Below are positions 25,726 to 34,814 of a stretch of DNA of 64,000 nucleotides, in pieces; the first letter of the stretch is position 1; the number at the start of each line of letters is the position of its first letter. The position numbers were made by a program, and so were the translations under genes. The notes under the pieces were generated by a model. It did not search any database. It was not told the origin of the DNA and worked only from the letters and a program-made list of their open reading frames with translations. This DNA comes from Dehalococcoidia bacterium (lineage in GTDB: Bacteria; Chloroflexota; Dehalococcoidia; Lucifugimonadales; SHYT01). Location: positions 149,378-213,377 of the forward strand of contig SHYT01000001.1 in the NCBI GenBank assembly GCA_009692665.1, read 5' to 3'.

Positions 25726-27150
25726 ATGGTAGGTTTTGTTGATCTCAACCTCAATCCGAAAGTACTCCGCGCGCTGGAGGCGATGGGCTACGAAGAGCCG
25801 ACGCCCGTCCAGGTGCAGGCTATCCCCAAAATGCTGGAGGGCAAGGACCTGATAGTGCAGGCGCAAACGGGGACGGGCAAGACCGCCGCGTACGGCATTC
25901 CGATCCTAGAAAAGATTGCGGCGCAGACGCCCCGCGCGCAGGGTGTCCAGGCGCTGGTTCTGGCGCCGACACGGGAGCTGGCGCTGCAAGTGGCGGCCCA
26001 TCTCAGCCAGATTGGCCAGTTCATTGGGCTGGCGGTGCTGCCCATCTATGGCGGGCAGGGGTACGACCATCAGATACGCTCACTGCAGCGCGGCGTGCAT
26101 GTAGTGGTTGCGACGCCCGGGCGGTTGCTGGACTTGTTACAGAGGCGAGCACTCACGCTGAACACCATCAAGTTCCTGGTGCTGGACGAAGCGGATGAGA
26201 TGCTGGACATGGGGTTCCAGGAGGACGTGGAGCGCATTTTGTCGCAGACGCCTGCGGATACGCGGCAAACCACGCTGTTCTCCGCCACCATGCCGCCGCC
26301 GATTCTGACTCTGGCGCGGAAGTACCTGCGCAATCCTGAGCGGATCATTTTAACCCCGCCCAAGAACATGACCGTTCCCACGGTTGAGCAGTCGTACTAT
26401 CAGGTACCGCCGCACCTGAAGGTAGAGGCACTGATGCGCTTGCTGGACGGCAAAGGCCCACGGCTGGCGCTGGTCTTCTGCGCGACAAAGCGGATGGTCG
26501 ACAGCTTGTATACGGAGTTGCAGGGCCGCGGCTATCGCGTGGAGGCGCTCCACGGCGACATGACTCAGGGCCAACGCAACATGGTGATGGACGCCACGCG
26601 CGCGGGCCGCGTGGAGGTGCTGGTGGCGACGGACGTTGCGGCGCGCGGCATTGATATTCCAGAGGTCTCACACGTCATCAACTTTGATATTCCGCAGGAC
26701 CCGGACAGCTACGTGCACCGCATTGGGCGCACGGCGCGTGCGGGCCGGAGCGGTGAGGCGCTGACGATTGTCACGTTCCGTGAATATTCGCTGCTGAAGA
26801 TGATTGAGAACACCACCGGTGTGCGAGTGCTGCGCAAAGAGCTTCCCAGCGTCGCAGAGGTGGAGCAGCGCGAGCGGGCGGGTATCGTGGCGCAGCTTCA
26901 GGAGGCCACCACCAAGGGCCAGGGCAAGGAGTACAAGGCGCTCGTTGAGGAGATGGCCCAGGAGCTGAACCCAATGGACATTGCGGCTGCCGCGTTGGGT
27001 ATGGCGTTCGGCGCCCGGCAGCAGCGGCAGGAGATTCCGCAGGTAGCGCTGCAGGAGCCGCCTGCCGGCATCCAGCGGCACGGCCCAGGCCGTCCCGCCA
27101 CGGGCAGGCACTTTGGCCCACGGCGAGGACCGGCGCCCAGGGGCCGCTGA
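25726..27150 (+). CDS. DEAD-box RNA helicase
   Basis: ATP-dependent RNA helicase of 474 residues with all motifs in order: Q motif GYEEPTPVQ, AQTGTGKT (I), PTRELA (Ia), TPGRLLD (Ib), VLDEADEML (II), FSAT (III), VFCATKRMVD (IV), ATDVAARGIDIPEV (V) and YVHRIGRTARAGR (VI). The C-terminal tail after residue 440 is short, Arg/Gly/Pro-rich (HGPGRPATGRHFGPRRGPAPRGR, in parts) and probably binds RNA, as in cold-shock helicases such as DeaD or CshA. A perfect terminator palindrome follows. Confidence 0.96.
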   Translation: MVGFVDLNLNPKVLRALEAMGYEEPTPVQVQAIPKMLEGKDLIVQAQTGTGKTAAYGIPILEKIAAQTPRAQGVQALVLAPTRELALQVAAHLSQIGQFIGLAVLPIYGGQGYDHQIRSLQRGVHVVVATPGRLLDLLQRRALTLNTIKFLVLDEADEMLDMGFQEDVERILSQTPADTRQTTLFSATMPPPILTLARKYLRNPERIILTPPKNMTVPTVEQSYYQVPPHLKVEALMRLLDGKGPRLALVFCATKRMVDSLYTELQGRGYRVEALHGDMTQGQRNMVMDATRAGRVEVLVATDVAARGIDIPEVSHVINFDIPQDPDSYVHRIGRTARAGRSGEALTIVTFREYSLLKMIENTTGVRVLRKELPSVAEVEQRERAGIVAQLQEATTKGQGKEYKALVEEMAQELNPMDIAAAALGMAFGARQQRQEIPQVALQEPPAGIQRHGPGRPATGRHFGPRRGPAPRGR

Positions 27151-27190
27151 GCGGCGACGGTGTAATCTTAGTGCTTCGCGGTAGATTTAT

Positions 27191-27222
27191 AGAGAGCACC
27201 CCTCCATGGAGGGGTGCTCTCT
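27191..27222. terminator. 32-bp perfect palindrome, terminator
   Basis: Arms AGAGAGCACCCCTCCA and its complement run without mismatch and are followed by ATTTGATT. It ends the helicase transcript and, on the other strand, the universal stress remnant. Confidence 0.85.
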
Positions 27223-27262
27223 ATTTGATTGCCGGAATATGACAGCGATGAGCGGTTCCGTG

Positions 27263-27588
27263 TTATTGTCCCGCTATCGCGCCTTCCGGCTTCAGGAGCA
27301 GGAAGGGGATGGTGACTCGCTGCAGCTGACGCGCCAGCCGATTTCGCACTTGCCCTTCAGCGCCCACGTCTCTTTGACGCGCTTACGGTACCCGGTGATG
27401 TCTTTCATGGCGGCCAACTGTGAGGGCGTAGGCGGGTGGACAAGCTGGCCATCTGCAGGGACCACATGCATGAGCACGACTTCGCCGTGGTTGGCGGAGG
27501 CGAGGGAGACGGCGTGCGGGAGGACCTGTTCCGCGAGCTTAGAGCCGTCCAGGGGAACGAGGATCCGCTGGTAACGCTGGGTAGTCAC
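27263..27588 (-). pseudogene. Universal stress protein gene with internal deletion
   Basis: The start is strong: GTG 27588 preceded by AAAGGAGGA. The first 55 or so residues are a clear UspA domain (RYQRILVPLDGSKLAEQVLPHA, in parts; VVLMHVVPADGQ). After GYRKRVKETWALKGKCEIGWR the frame ends quickly, while another frame gives RVTIPFLLLKPEG, the last strand of a Usp domain, and ends at 27263. The middle, including the G-rich ATP-binding loop, is missing, so roughly 50 codons were lost near 27330 together with the frame. The product is unlikely to work. Confidence 0.7.
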
Positions 27589-27738
27589 CGCCCATCCTCC
27601 TTTACACATAGCCGCCCGGGACTCATCGCAACGGAAACGATGCGCTTTCTCTCATAATGTACTATTATTATAGGTAGCACGAAACCTTCTGCCAGCCCTC
27701 TAGGGCGGCATTTTGTAGAGCTTCGTAGAGAGAAGTCA

Positions 27739-29598
27739 ATGTCAATACAGCCACGCTCAGACATACGCAACATCGCTATTATCGCGCACGTTGACCATGG
27801 GAAGACTACTTTAGTAGACGGGCTGCTGAAGCAGAGCCATACCTTTCGCGCCAATCAGCAGATGGGCGAGCTCATCATGGACAGCAACCCACTGGAGCGT
27901 GAGCGCGGCATTACTATCCTGGCAAAAAATACCGCCATCGTGTACAAGGGTGTGAAGATCAACATCATTGACACGCCGGGGCACGCGGACTTCAGCGGCG
28001 AGGTAGAGCGCGTCATTAACATGGCGGACGGCTGCCTGCTGGTGGTAGACGCTCTGGACGGGCCAATGCCGCAAACCCGCTATGTGTTGAAGCAGGCGCT
28101 GGGGAAGGGCCTGAAGCCGGTGGTCGTCATCAACAAGATTGACCGTCCCAACGCCAGGCCTGCGGAAGTGGTGAGCATGGTCCAGGATCTGTTCCTGGAA
28201 CTGGCAACCGAGGCGGAGCAGCTTGAATTCCCCATCCTCTTCGCGTCCGCGAAGCAGGGGTATGCGGTGGCGAAGATGGCGGACATGGAGAACCCTGAGC
28301 GTACCATGGAGCCGCTATTCCAGGCCATCATCGAGCATGTGCCCGCGCCCCTCGTGGACGCAGAAGGGCCGCTGCAGATGTTGGTCACTACGCTTGCGTA
28401 TGACAATCATATCGGACAGGTCTGCGTCGGGCGGGTCTTTCGCGGGCGGATTACCCCGGGCATGCCGGTGACGCGCGTGGGGCGAGATGGCAGGAGCGCG
28501 AACTACAAGATTGAGAAGGTCTTCATCTTCACCGGCCTCGAGCGCCGCGAAATCGATGCTGTTGAGGCCGGCGACATCGCCGCGGTGGCAGGTGTGGCGG
28601 ACGCGTCCATTGGAGACACCATTGCCAGTGTAGAGGTGCCTGAGGCCCTGCCACCAATCATAATTGAAGAGCCCACCGTCAAAATGTCATTCGGCGTCAA
28701 TACCTCGCCGTTTGCGGGGCAAGATGGCACCGCCATCACGGCCCGCCAGCTCCAGGAACGCCTGGCCCGCGAGCTGCGCACAAACGTCAGCCTGCGCGTG
28801 CAGCCCACCGACCAGCCGGACATCTTTATGGTTTCAGGCCGTGGTGAACTGCACCTTGCCATCCTCATAGAGAATATCCGCCGCGAGGGAGTGGAGATTC
28901 AGGTCTCCAAGCCGGAAGCGGTAACCAAAGTAGTAGACGGGCGCGTGACTGAGCCGTACGAGATGCTCGTCATGGACACGCGCGAAGAGTTCATAGGCCC
29001 AGTCACGGAGAACATGTCTACGCGCCTGGCGCAGATGACCAACATGCAGTCGGACGGGCAAGGGAACGTGCGGATGGAGTTCAAGATACCCACACGCGGA
29101 CTCATTGGCTTCCGCAGCTACTTCCTGAAAGTGACGCGCGGGAACGGCGTGATGAGCACGCAGCTGCTTGGCTACGAGCCAATGCGCGGGGCAGTGAAGA
29201 CGTCACGGACGGGCGTGTTGCTGGCATCAGAGTCGGGCATTGCGGTCGCGTACGGCCTTAACATTGCTCAGGGACGCGGCTCTACATTTGTGGAGCCCGG
29301 CACTTCCGTGTACGAGGGTATGGTGGTTGGCGCCAACTCCCGTGAAGACGACATCGTGGTCAACATCTGTAAAGAAAAGAAGATGACCAACATCCGTTCG
29401 TCAACGTCTGACATCGCTGTGCGGCTGACACCTGCGGTGAAGATGAGCCTTGAGGAGTCGCTGGACTTTATCGAAGGCGACGAGTTGGTGGAGTGCACGC
29501 CCAAGAACCTGCGGATCCGCAAGAAGACCTTGCACAATGATCAGCGCCACCGGGAGCGCGGCAGCCGGGAGCGGGCAGTGGTAGTGGAAGAAGCGTAG
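27739..29598 (+). CDS. typA: Ribosome-associated GTPase TypA/BipA
   Basis: TypA is a translational GTPase of the EF-G family active in ribosome assembly and stress. The 619-residue product shows [15 protein letters not shown] (G1), ERERGITI (switch), [15 protein letters not shown] (G3), NKIDRP (G4) and FASAKQGYA (G5), plus the TypA-specific C-terminal [11 protein letters not shown] and [11 protein letters not shown]. Start ATG 27739. A terminator with a 13-bp stem follows its stop. Confidence 0.98.
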   Translation: MSIQPRSDIRNIAIIAHVDHGKTTLVDGLLKQSHTFRANQQMGELIMDSNPLERERGITILAKNTAIVYKGVKINIIDTPGHADFSGEVERVINMADGCLLVVDALDGPMPQTRYVLKQALGKGLKPVVVINKIDRPNARPAEVVSMVQDLFLELATEAEQLEFPILFASAKQGYAVAKMADMENPERTMEPLFQAIIEHVPAPLVDAEGPLQMLVTTLAYDNHIGQVCVGRVFRGRITPGMPVTRVGRDGRSANYKIEKVFIFTGLERREIDAVEAGDIAAVAGVADASIGDTIASVEVPEALPPIIIEEPTVKMSFGVNTSPFAGQDGTAITARQLQERLARELRTNVSLRVQPTDQPDIFMVSGRGELHLAILIENIRREGVEIQVSKPEAVTKVVDGRVTEPYEMLVMDTREEFIGPVTENMSTRLAQMTNMQSDGQGNVRMEFKIPTRGLIGFRSYFLKVTRGNGVMSTQLLGYEPMRGAVKTSRTGVLLASESGIAVAYGLNIAQGRGSTFVEPGTSVYEGMVVGANSREDDIVVNICKEKKMTNIRSSTSDIAVRLTPAVKMSLEESLDFIEGDELVECTPKNLRIRKKTLHNDQRHRERGSRERAVVVEEA

Positions 29599-29606
29599 CA
29601 ATTGCA

Positions 29607-29635
29607 GAAACGGGCGGCTTTCAGCCGCCCGTTTC
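29607..29635 (+). terminator. Terminator of typA
   Basis: GAAACGGGCGGCT at 29607-29619 pairs with AGCCGCCCGTTTC at 29623-29635 across a three-base centre, followed by ATTTA. Confidence 0.85.
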
Positions 29636-29775
29636 ATTTAATAAACTCTGCATGTGCGTATAGAGCATACGCCGCAAGCTCCCGCTGTTGCGGGGTGTAC
29701 AATGAACGTTAGGCCGTCTGAGCGCGATGCCTGCGGCGGCAAAAATCGTAGTGGCAACAAAAGGGGTGTTTCTTC

Positions 29776-30882
29776 GTGGCAGAGGCGCAAATCGCCGTCC
29801 TTATTGACTTTGAGAACGTAGGGCTGGGCTCTGTCCAGCCGCTTTTTGACCAGCTTTCAGACCTTGGCCGTGTGATTGTCCGGCGTGCCTATGCCGACTG
29901 GTCCAAGGCCAGCAGTAAACGAGACCAAGTGCTCCAGCTTGGTATTGAGCCCATCCACCACTTCCAGGGCTCTACCAACAAAAACTCCAGCGACATCAGC
30001 CTGGCCATTGACGCTGTTGACCTGCTCTACCGCTCGCCCGTGGACACGTTTGTCATCGTATCGTCAGACAGCGACTTTCTGGCGCTGGTGATGAAGCTGC
30101 GTGCATCTGGCAAGGTGGTCATTGGCGCAGGCAGGCGGGACGTGGCGTCTAAGACGCTGATTGCTTCTTGTGACCGCTTCATCTTCCTGGGGGAAGAGGA
30201 GAAGCCGCAAGAGCAACCGCAACCCGAGGGCAGCAGGGCGCCTCGCCGAGTGGCGCCGCCGAAGGCCGAGGGCACGCTGACGTCTGCCCAACAGGCGGAA
30301 GCACGGGAGCAAGCCACGCTGCTCTTGCTCCGGGCGCTTCAGGCTACTATAGATCCGGATGGACAGGTGAGCGGCTCTCGCTTGTACCAGACCATGACAC
30401 GCATTGACCCTAGCTTTAACTTCCGCGCACTAGGCCACAGCACGTTTACGCACTTTCTACAGGCAACGGACGACGTGCGCGTCATCCGCCGCCCACAGGG
30501 CGACGTTCTGGTGGAACTGAAGTCGCAATCGGAGCACACTGACGAGCAGTTGAGCACTCAGCACGACGGTGCGGAGCCTGCGCCATTGGACCGGTGGGAC
30601 GTTGCGATGGATGCAGCCTGGGAGTCGCGCGCGCAGGACTTGAAACGCAACGCTGTCAGCGGGCCATGGGCAGCTGAGCAAGCGGCGAAGATATTAGGAG
30701 TGCCTACCTTGAAGGCATCGGCATATCCCACGCTGCAAAGCTTGCTGGATGCCAGCCCGTACCTGAGCGAGCGCTGGGAGCGGGACGGCAACGTTCTCAC
30801 CCGGCGGCGCGACAGCAGACGCGCGCTGCCTAGCTCTGATGTCCCGTCCTCATTAGAAGACACGCCGGCGAGCGCGTTTTAG
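29776..30882 (+). CDS. NYN domain nuclease with LOTUS-type domains
   Basis: A 368-residue protein. Residues 5-140 form a NYN (PIN-like) domain: LIDFENVG with the first Asp, SSDISLAIDAVDLLY and VIVSSDSDFLALVMKLR carry the acidic metal-binding residues. After a Pro/Gln-rich linker, residues 180-255 look like a LOTUS/OST-HTH winged helix (LLLRALQATIDPDGQVSGSRLYQTM, in parts), and a weaker second copy may follow from about 300. This is the common bacterial NYN-LOTUS pairing, thought to bind and cut structured RNA. GTG 29776 is used. No partner gene is adjacent. Confidence 0.88.
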   Translation: MAEAQIAVLIDFENVGLGSVQPLFDQLSDLGRVIVRRAYADWSKASSKRDQVLQLGIEPIHHFQGSTNKNSSDISLAIDAVDLLYRSPVDTFVIVSSDSDFLALVMKLRASGKVVIGAGRRDVASKTLIASCDRFIFLGEEEKPQEQPQPEGSRAPRRVAPPKAEGTLTSAQQAEAREQATLLLLRALQATIDPDGQVSGSRLYQTMTRIDPSFNFRALGHSTFTHFLQATDDVRVIRRPQGDVLVELKSQSEHTDEQLSTQHDGAEPAPLDRWDVAMDAAWESRAQDLKRNAVSGPWAAEQAAKILGVPTLKASAYPTLQSLLDASPYLSERWERDGNVLTRRRDSRRALPSSDVPSSLEDTPASAF

Positions 30883-30897
30883 GCGAGTGCGTTTGGC

Positions 30898-31182
30898 TTA
30901 GCGGCGGAGCATTTGGGCGACGATGGGCTGCGCCTTGGGCAGGTCGTCACGGTGGACGCGCACAGTAGTGAGGCGCCGCGCAGGAATTTGCTCCAGCATG
31001 CCCAGGCGGCGCAGGTGGCAGCGAATACCGTGCTCCTCGAGCTCAGCGTTCAGGTTATAGGCGTCCTGGGCTGAGCCGTATGTGTAGTACACGTCCACCC
31101 AGACAGCATCTTCTCTCACCGATGTAATGAGCCAGCACATGACGCCAAAGACGACTAGTGCGAGCACCACAAGTATCGGCAT
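30898..31182 (-). CDS. Membrane-anchored small protein, DUF2007-like
   Basis: The 94-residue product has an N-terminal membrane helix (residues 2-21, PILVVLALVVFGVMCWLITS) and a small soluble domain with VYYTYGSAQDAYNLNAELEEHGI and a final RVHRDDLPKAQPIVAQML. The pattern (sequence shift between two states, residues that follow 'the fragment moves with the chain') resembles DUF2007 signal-transducing-like domains. Assignment is by general resemblance. It ends 15 bases from the convergent NYN gene. Confidence 0.65.
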   Translation of the reverse strand: MPILVVLALVVFGVMCWLITSVREDAVWVDVYYTYGSAQDAYNLNAELEEHGIRCHLRRLGMLEQIPARRLTTVRVHRDDLPKAQPIVAQMLRR

Positions 31183-31201
31183 GTTCTCTTTCCGCCATGA
31201 A

Positions 31202-31236
31202 GGGTTGCTGTAGTAAGGATACTACCTCAGCAACCC
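31202..31236 (-). terminator. Hairpin between mogA and the downstream small gene
   Basis: GGGTTGCTG at 31202-31210 pairs with CAGCAACCC at 31228-31236, with a partly paired AGTA/TACT centre. It lies 54 bases past the mogA stop on the minus strand. Confidence 0.6.
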
Positions 31237-31289
31237 CGGTTGCATCACTCCAGCCAAGAGGGGCTACGTTATATAAGAGACACAGCCTT

Positions 31290-31787
31290 CTAGGCTGCCG
31301 GGTGAATATTCGTCGGCCCGTGCAACGTTTCTAAAGCGTGCGGTATAAGCGGCAGCACAACCCCCAAGCACTCGCGCACCGCCTTTGGGCTGCCCGGCAG
31401 ATTGATGATGAGGCACCTGCCTCGCACGCCGGCAACGCTGCGGCTCAGCCATGCCATCGGCGTCTGCTGCGCCGACAAATACCGCATCGCCTCCGGCAAC
31501 CCAGGCACCTCGCGCTCAATCACCGTGCGAGTCGCCTCAGGTGTGACATCCCGCTGTCCCAGCCCTGTGCCGCCGGTGCTCAGCACCAGGTCCACTTCGT
31601 CACTCCAGCGACGCATGCGGTCCGCAATCTGCTCGCGTTCGTCCGACACCAGGTCCGCACGCAGCACCCGCCATCCGCGCGCTTCCACCAGCTCACGGAT
31701 CACCTGCCCGCTCGTGTCCACCCGCTGCCCGCGAGAGCCGGCATCGCTGATAGTGAGAATGCCAACGGTAATGGAATGAGTGCTCAT
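31290..31787 (-). CDS. Molybdenum cofactor protein, MogA/MoaB family
   Basis: A 165-residue protein with the MPT-adenylyltransferase fold: VGILTISDAGSRGQRVDTSG, the key motif LSTGGTGLGQRDVTPEAT and INLPGSPKAVRECL. It adenylates molybdopterin before molybdenum insertion. Whether it is MogA or MoaB cannot be settled from sequence alone. No other moa or moe genes are in the window. Confidence 0.93.
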   Translation of the reverse strand: MSTHSITVGILTISDAGSRGQRVDTSGQVIRELVEARGWRVLRADLVSDEREQIADRMRRWSDEVDLVLSTGGTGLGQRDVTPEATRTVIEREVPGLPEAMRYLSAQQTPMAWLSRSVAGVRGRCLIINLPGSPKAVRECLGVVLPLIPHALETLHGPTNIHPAA

Positions 31788-31960
31788 GTTTCGTCCTCTC
31801 GCTTCTCAACACAGGAGGGTTGGGGGTTGCGGTTGTGGAGAAACTGTAACGAAAATATCAAGCAAGTCATCAATGCAAAGAACCTGTCCCCCTGGTGCAG
31901 GAGTATCATAGCATAGCCATTCCTGGACACAGGCCACGCATAATATTGGATCAGGCGTTA

Positions 31961-33019
31961 ATGAAAAAGTTAGGAAAAGTCTCAAAAAGGACCTTGAATG
32001 TTACTCACACATCATCTTACGATGATGTGTGTCAGGAAGAGGCGAGTGATAACACATCAAGCGCGTTGCTAAAACAAACGGAGACGGGCGAACGATTTAG
32101 CCGCCATGTCTCCGTTATGCTTCCTGAGAGTATCCAGGCACTCAGCGTCCAACCTGGCGGGACCTACATAGACTGCACCCTTGGCGAGGGAGGGCATACC
32201 GAGGCCCTTATCCAAGGCTCCCAGTCCAGCGGCAAAGTGCTGGGGCTGGATGCAGATAGTGAGGCCATCGCCAGGGCACACCATCGTTTCGCACTTTACA
32301 AAGATAGAGTCGTACTGGTGCAAGAGAACTTCAGACATCTGGAAGCCGTTGCAAAAGAACACGGTTTCAGAAACGTCGATGGCGTCGTCTTCGATGTCGG
32401 CATCAACACCAGGCAGCTCGCCAGTGGCCGCGGCTTCAGCTTCCGCGAGGACGCGCCGCTCGATATGCGGTTTGACACACGCCAGGATCTGACAGCGGAT
32501 GACGTAGTCAACCGCTATTCGGAACACGAGCTTGCCAAAGTGTTGACGGAGTACGGCGAAGAACCCCACGCACGGCGCATTGCAAAAGCCATGGTGCATG
32601 CGCGGCCCATTAGGACCGCGGCTCACTTGGGTCAGGTAGTGCAGTCAGCAGCAGGGTACGCAGGCGGCCGGATTCATCCGGCAACCAGGACGTTCCAGGC
32701 CATACGCATTGAAGTGAACCAAGAACTCAAGAGTCTGGAGGACGCGTTGCACCAAGCCGTCCGGCTGCTAAAACCCGGCGGGCGAGTAGCTGTGATCAGC
32801 TTTCACTCACTGGAAGACCGGATTGTGAAGCAGGCGTTCAATCAGGAGTCACGGGAGTGTGTTTGCCCGCCCAGCGCGCCGGTGTGTGTGTGCAACCACA
32901 CGCCAATGGTGCGGACGGTAGAGCCCAGGCTCTGGCGTCCATCCCCCCAGGAAGTGGGGGTTAACATTCGGAGTCGCAGCGCCCGCATGCGGGTGGCTGA
33001 ACGTTTGCGGGAAGGGTAA
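31961..33019 (+). CDS. rsmH: 16S rRNA (cytosine-1402-N4)-methyltransferase
   Basis: RsmH methylates C1402 in the decoding centre of 16S rRNA. The conserved body starts at HVSVMLPESI and has the SAM site YIDCTLGEGGHTEALI, LGLDADSEAI, VFDVGINTRQL, RGFSFREDAPLDMRFD and the family signature AVISFHSLEDRIVKQ. With ATG 31961 the protein has 352 residues, with about 45 extra residues before the conserved start. An 11-bp hairpin at 32006-32031 sits in that extension, so the true start may be further in. It heads a reduced division cluster with ftsA and ftsZ. Confidence 0.93.
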   Translation: MKKLGKVSKRTLNVTHTSSYDDVCQEEASDNTSSALLKQTETGERFSRHVSVMLPESIQALSVQPGGTYIDCTLGEGGHTEALIQGSQSSGKVLGLDADSEAIARAHHRFALYKDRVVLVQENFRHLEAVAKEHGFRNVDGVVFDVGINTRQLASGRGFSFREDAPLDMRFDTRQDLTADDVVNRYSEHELAKVLTEYGEEPHARRIAKAMVHARPIRTAAHLGQVVQSAAGYAGGRIHPATRTFQAIRIEVNQELKSLEDALHQAVRLLKPGGRVAVISFHSLEDRIVKQAFNQESRECVCPPSAPVCVCNHTPMVRTVEPRLWRPSPQEVGVNIRSRSARMRVAERLREG

Positions 33020-33327
33020 GACGGCCCCTCCTGCCACGATACGAAAGGGACTAGGGCAGTGGTTCGTCAGCGTCAGACGATCTCCCCTCCCACTGCCCTC
33101 CCGATCAGTTCATCCCCTGGCCCGATTTCTAACCAGCCGCAAATCGGGAGCCGTCGAAGACCCTCGAGCATCCCCCTCTACGCTGGAGGACTTCCGACGG
33201 CTAAAGCAGCTTCGTAGTACACGATCACTGAAGATTCCTTTGATCTATCCCAAGAGTACTTGGGAAGCGACTTTTGAAAAAGTGCCGAAACTCAGGGAAA
33301 AACATTAGGAAAATACACAGAGAGTTC
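33020..33327 (+). other. Intergenic region with hairpins between rsmH and ftsA
   Basis: No gene is seen. Two inverted repeats are present: AGGGCAGTGG at 33053-33062 with its partner at 33090-33099, and TCCCAAG-AGTA-CTTGGGA at 33248-33265 followed by ACTTTTGAAAAAGT. They probably end the rsmH transcript before the ftsA promoter. Confidence 0.55.
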
Positions 33328-33356
33328 TTGACATTATGCTAATACGAGTCTAAGAT
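33328..33356 (+). promoter_or_regulatory. Sigma-70 promoter of ftsA-ftsZ
   Basis: TTGACA at 33328-33333 and TAAGAT at 33351-33356 are separated by exactly 17 bases, close to the consensus. It lies 123 bases before the ftsA ATG, leaving an untranslated leader of about 115 bases. Confidence 0.75.
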
Positions 33357-33479
33357 TTCGCCAAATTGCTTCTGAGTGCACTGCATTTGGAAGTACTTTA
33401 GCGACCGGCAACCCGAATTCCTCGGTCTAAAGGCCGAGACATAGTGCCACCTCTCAGAATGAGAGCAGGAGGCTCGATA

Positions 33480-34790
33480 ATGGACAAGGAAACACTATAC
33501 GTCTCAGTAGACGTGGGCACCACCAAGGTCTGCACCTTGGTCGGCCTCGCCCACCTCAGCGGTTCCATGGAGATCATCGGCAGCGGCATCGTGCCATCCC
33601 GCGGTCTCTCAAAGGGGGTCATCGTCAACATTCCGGAAGCCACTGAAGCGATCCACGTTTCGCTTGAGGAAGCTGCTCGGTCTTCCGGCCAGATCATCAA
33701 GCAAGTCTACGCCACGGTCACCGGCACGCACCTGGATTTCTCCACTCGGTGGGGGAGCATACATTCACCGCACTACAGCGTCCCCATCTCCTACGGAGAA
33801 GTTGATCATGCCGTTGAGGCCGCCTACCCGGCAGACATGGGCCCGGAGCGCCAAGTGCTCCACCTGGTCCCGCGAACCTACGCCATTGATGGACTCAAGG
33901 GCGTGCGCAACCCCATAGGTATGCACGCGCTCCGGCTCGATGTCGAGACGCTGTGCGTGACCGGCGGTACGCTGCACATCCAGAACCTCATCAAGGCAAT
34001 TGAGCACAACCACGTCAAGGTCAACGGCCTTATCATGTCCGGGCTGGCCGCCGCGGAATCCGTCTTGACCCGTGACGAGCGCGAGATAGGCGTTATGCTC
34101 ATTGAGATTGGCGGCGGCGTGACCACACTGGCCGCTTTCAACCAGGACTCTCTGGCTGCCGCCGGCGTACTGCCGGTAGGTGGCTACAACTGCACCAACG
34201 ACATCGCCGTCGCGCTGAGCACGCCCCCGGACGTGGCCGAAGAGCTGAAAGTCCGGCATGGCACGCTCAACCCGCAGTCCGCCCGCAACGAGCGCGTGGA
34301 TATCAAGTCGTTTGGCGACGGCAACGTGGGCCTGTCCATTGACCGTGGCGATCTGTCACGGTACATGCTGGACCGCATGGAAGAGATCATGCGCATGATC
34401 CAGTACCAGGCTAAGAACATGGGCTATCCAGCCTGGCCACCGGCCGGCGTTGTGCTCACTGGCGGTACCGCCGCTACTCCAGGCATGCAGGTATTTGCCC
34501 GCAGGGCCATTAACGCACCCGTACGCATTGGCACGCCGCGCGGCGTGGAAGGCCTACCTGTTGAGATGGCCACTCCCGCGTACTCAGCGGTTGTTGGCAC
34601 ACTCCTCTGGGGTGCACGCAACCACGTGTTCCGCATGCAAAAGCGCGGCATCTTCAGCGGCAAGCCGCCGAAGGCCGCAATGGAAGGCGAGCCCGCCACG
34701 GTGGGCGCCTCCAGCAGACCAATTAGTGGTGAAGTACAGGCTAAGGCATTAGCCTGGCTCAAAGAACGAGCGAAACGGGTAGCACTGTAA
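33480..34790 (+). CDS. ftsA: Cell division protein FtsA
   Basis: FtsA is the actin-like protein that ties FtsZ to the membrane. The 436-residue product starts at ATG 33480 with AGGAGG upstream. It shows the phosphate-1 motif SVDVGTTKVCTLVG, the 1C/SHS2 region after residue 85, phosphate-2 VMLIEIGGGVTTLAAF and the adenosine motif VVLTGGTAATPGM. The C-terminus ends in an amphipathic helix (ALAWLKERAKRVAL) that should serve as the membrane anchor. ftsZ follows after 24 bases. Confidence 0.96.
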   Translation: MDKETLYVSVDVGTTKVCTLVGLAHLSGSMEIIGSGIVPSRGLSKGVIVNIPEATEAIHVSLEEAARSSGQIIKQVYATVTGTHLDFSTRWGSIHSPHYSVPISYGEVDHAVEAAYPADMGPERQVLHLVPRTYAIDGLKGVRNPIGMHALRLDVETLCVTGGTLHIQNLIKAIEHNHVKVNGLIMSGLAAAESVLTRDEREIGVMLIEIGGGVTTLAAFNQDSLAAAGVLPVGGYNCTNDIAVALSTPPDVAEELKVRHGTLNPQSARNERVDIKSFGDGNVGLSIDRGDLSRYMLDRMEEIMRMIQYQAKNMGYPAWPPAGVVLTGGTAATPGMQVFARRAINAPVRIGTPRGVEGLPVEMATPAYSAVVGTLLWGARNHVFRMQKRGIFSGKPPKAAMEGEPATVGASSRPISGEVQAKALAWLKERAKRVAL

Positions 34791-34814
34791 GCTCAAGTAG
34801 ATACGGAGGACACG

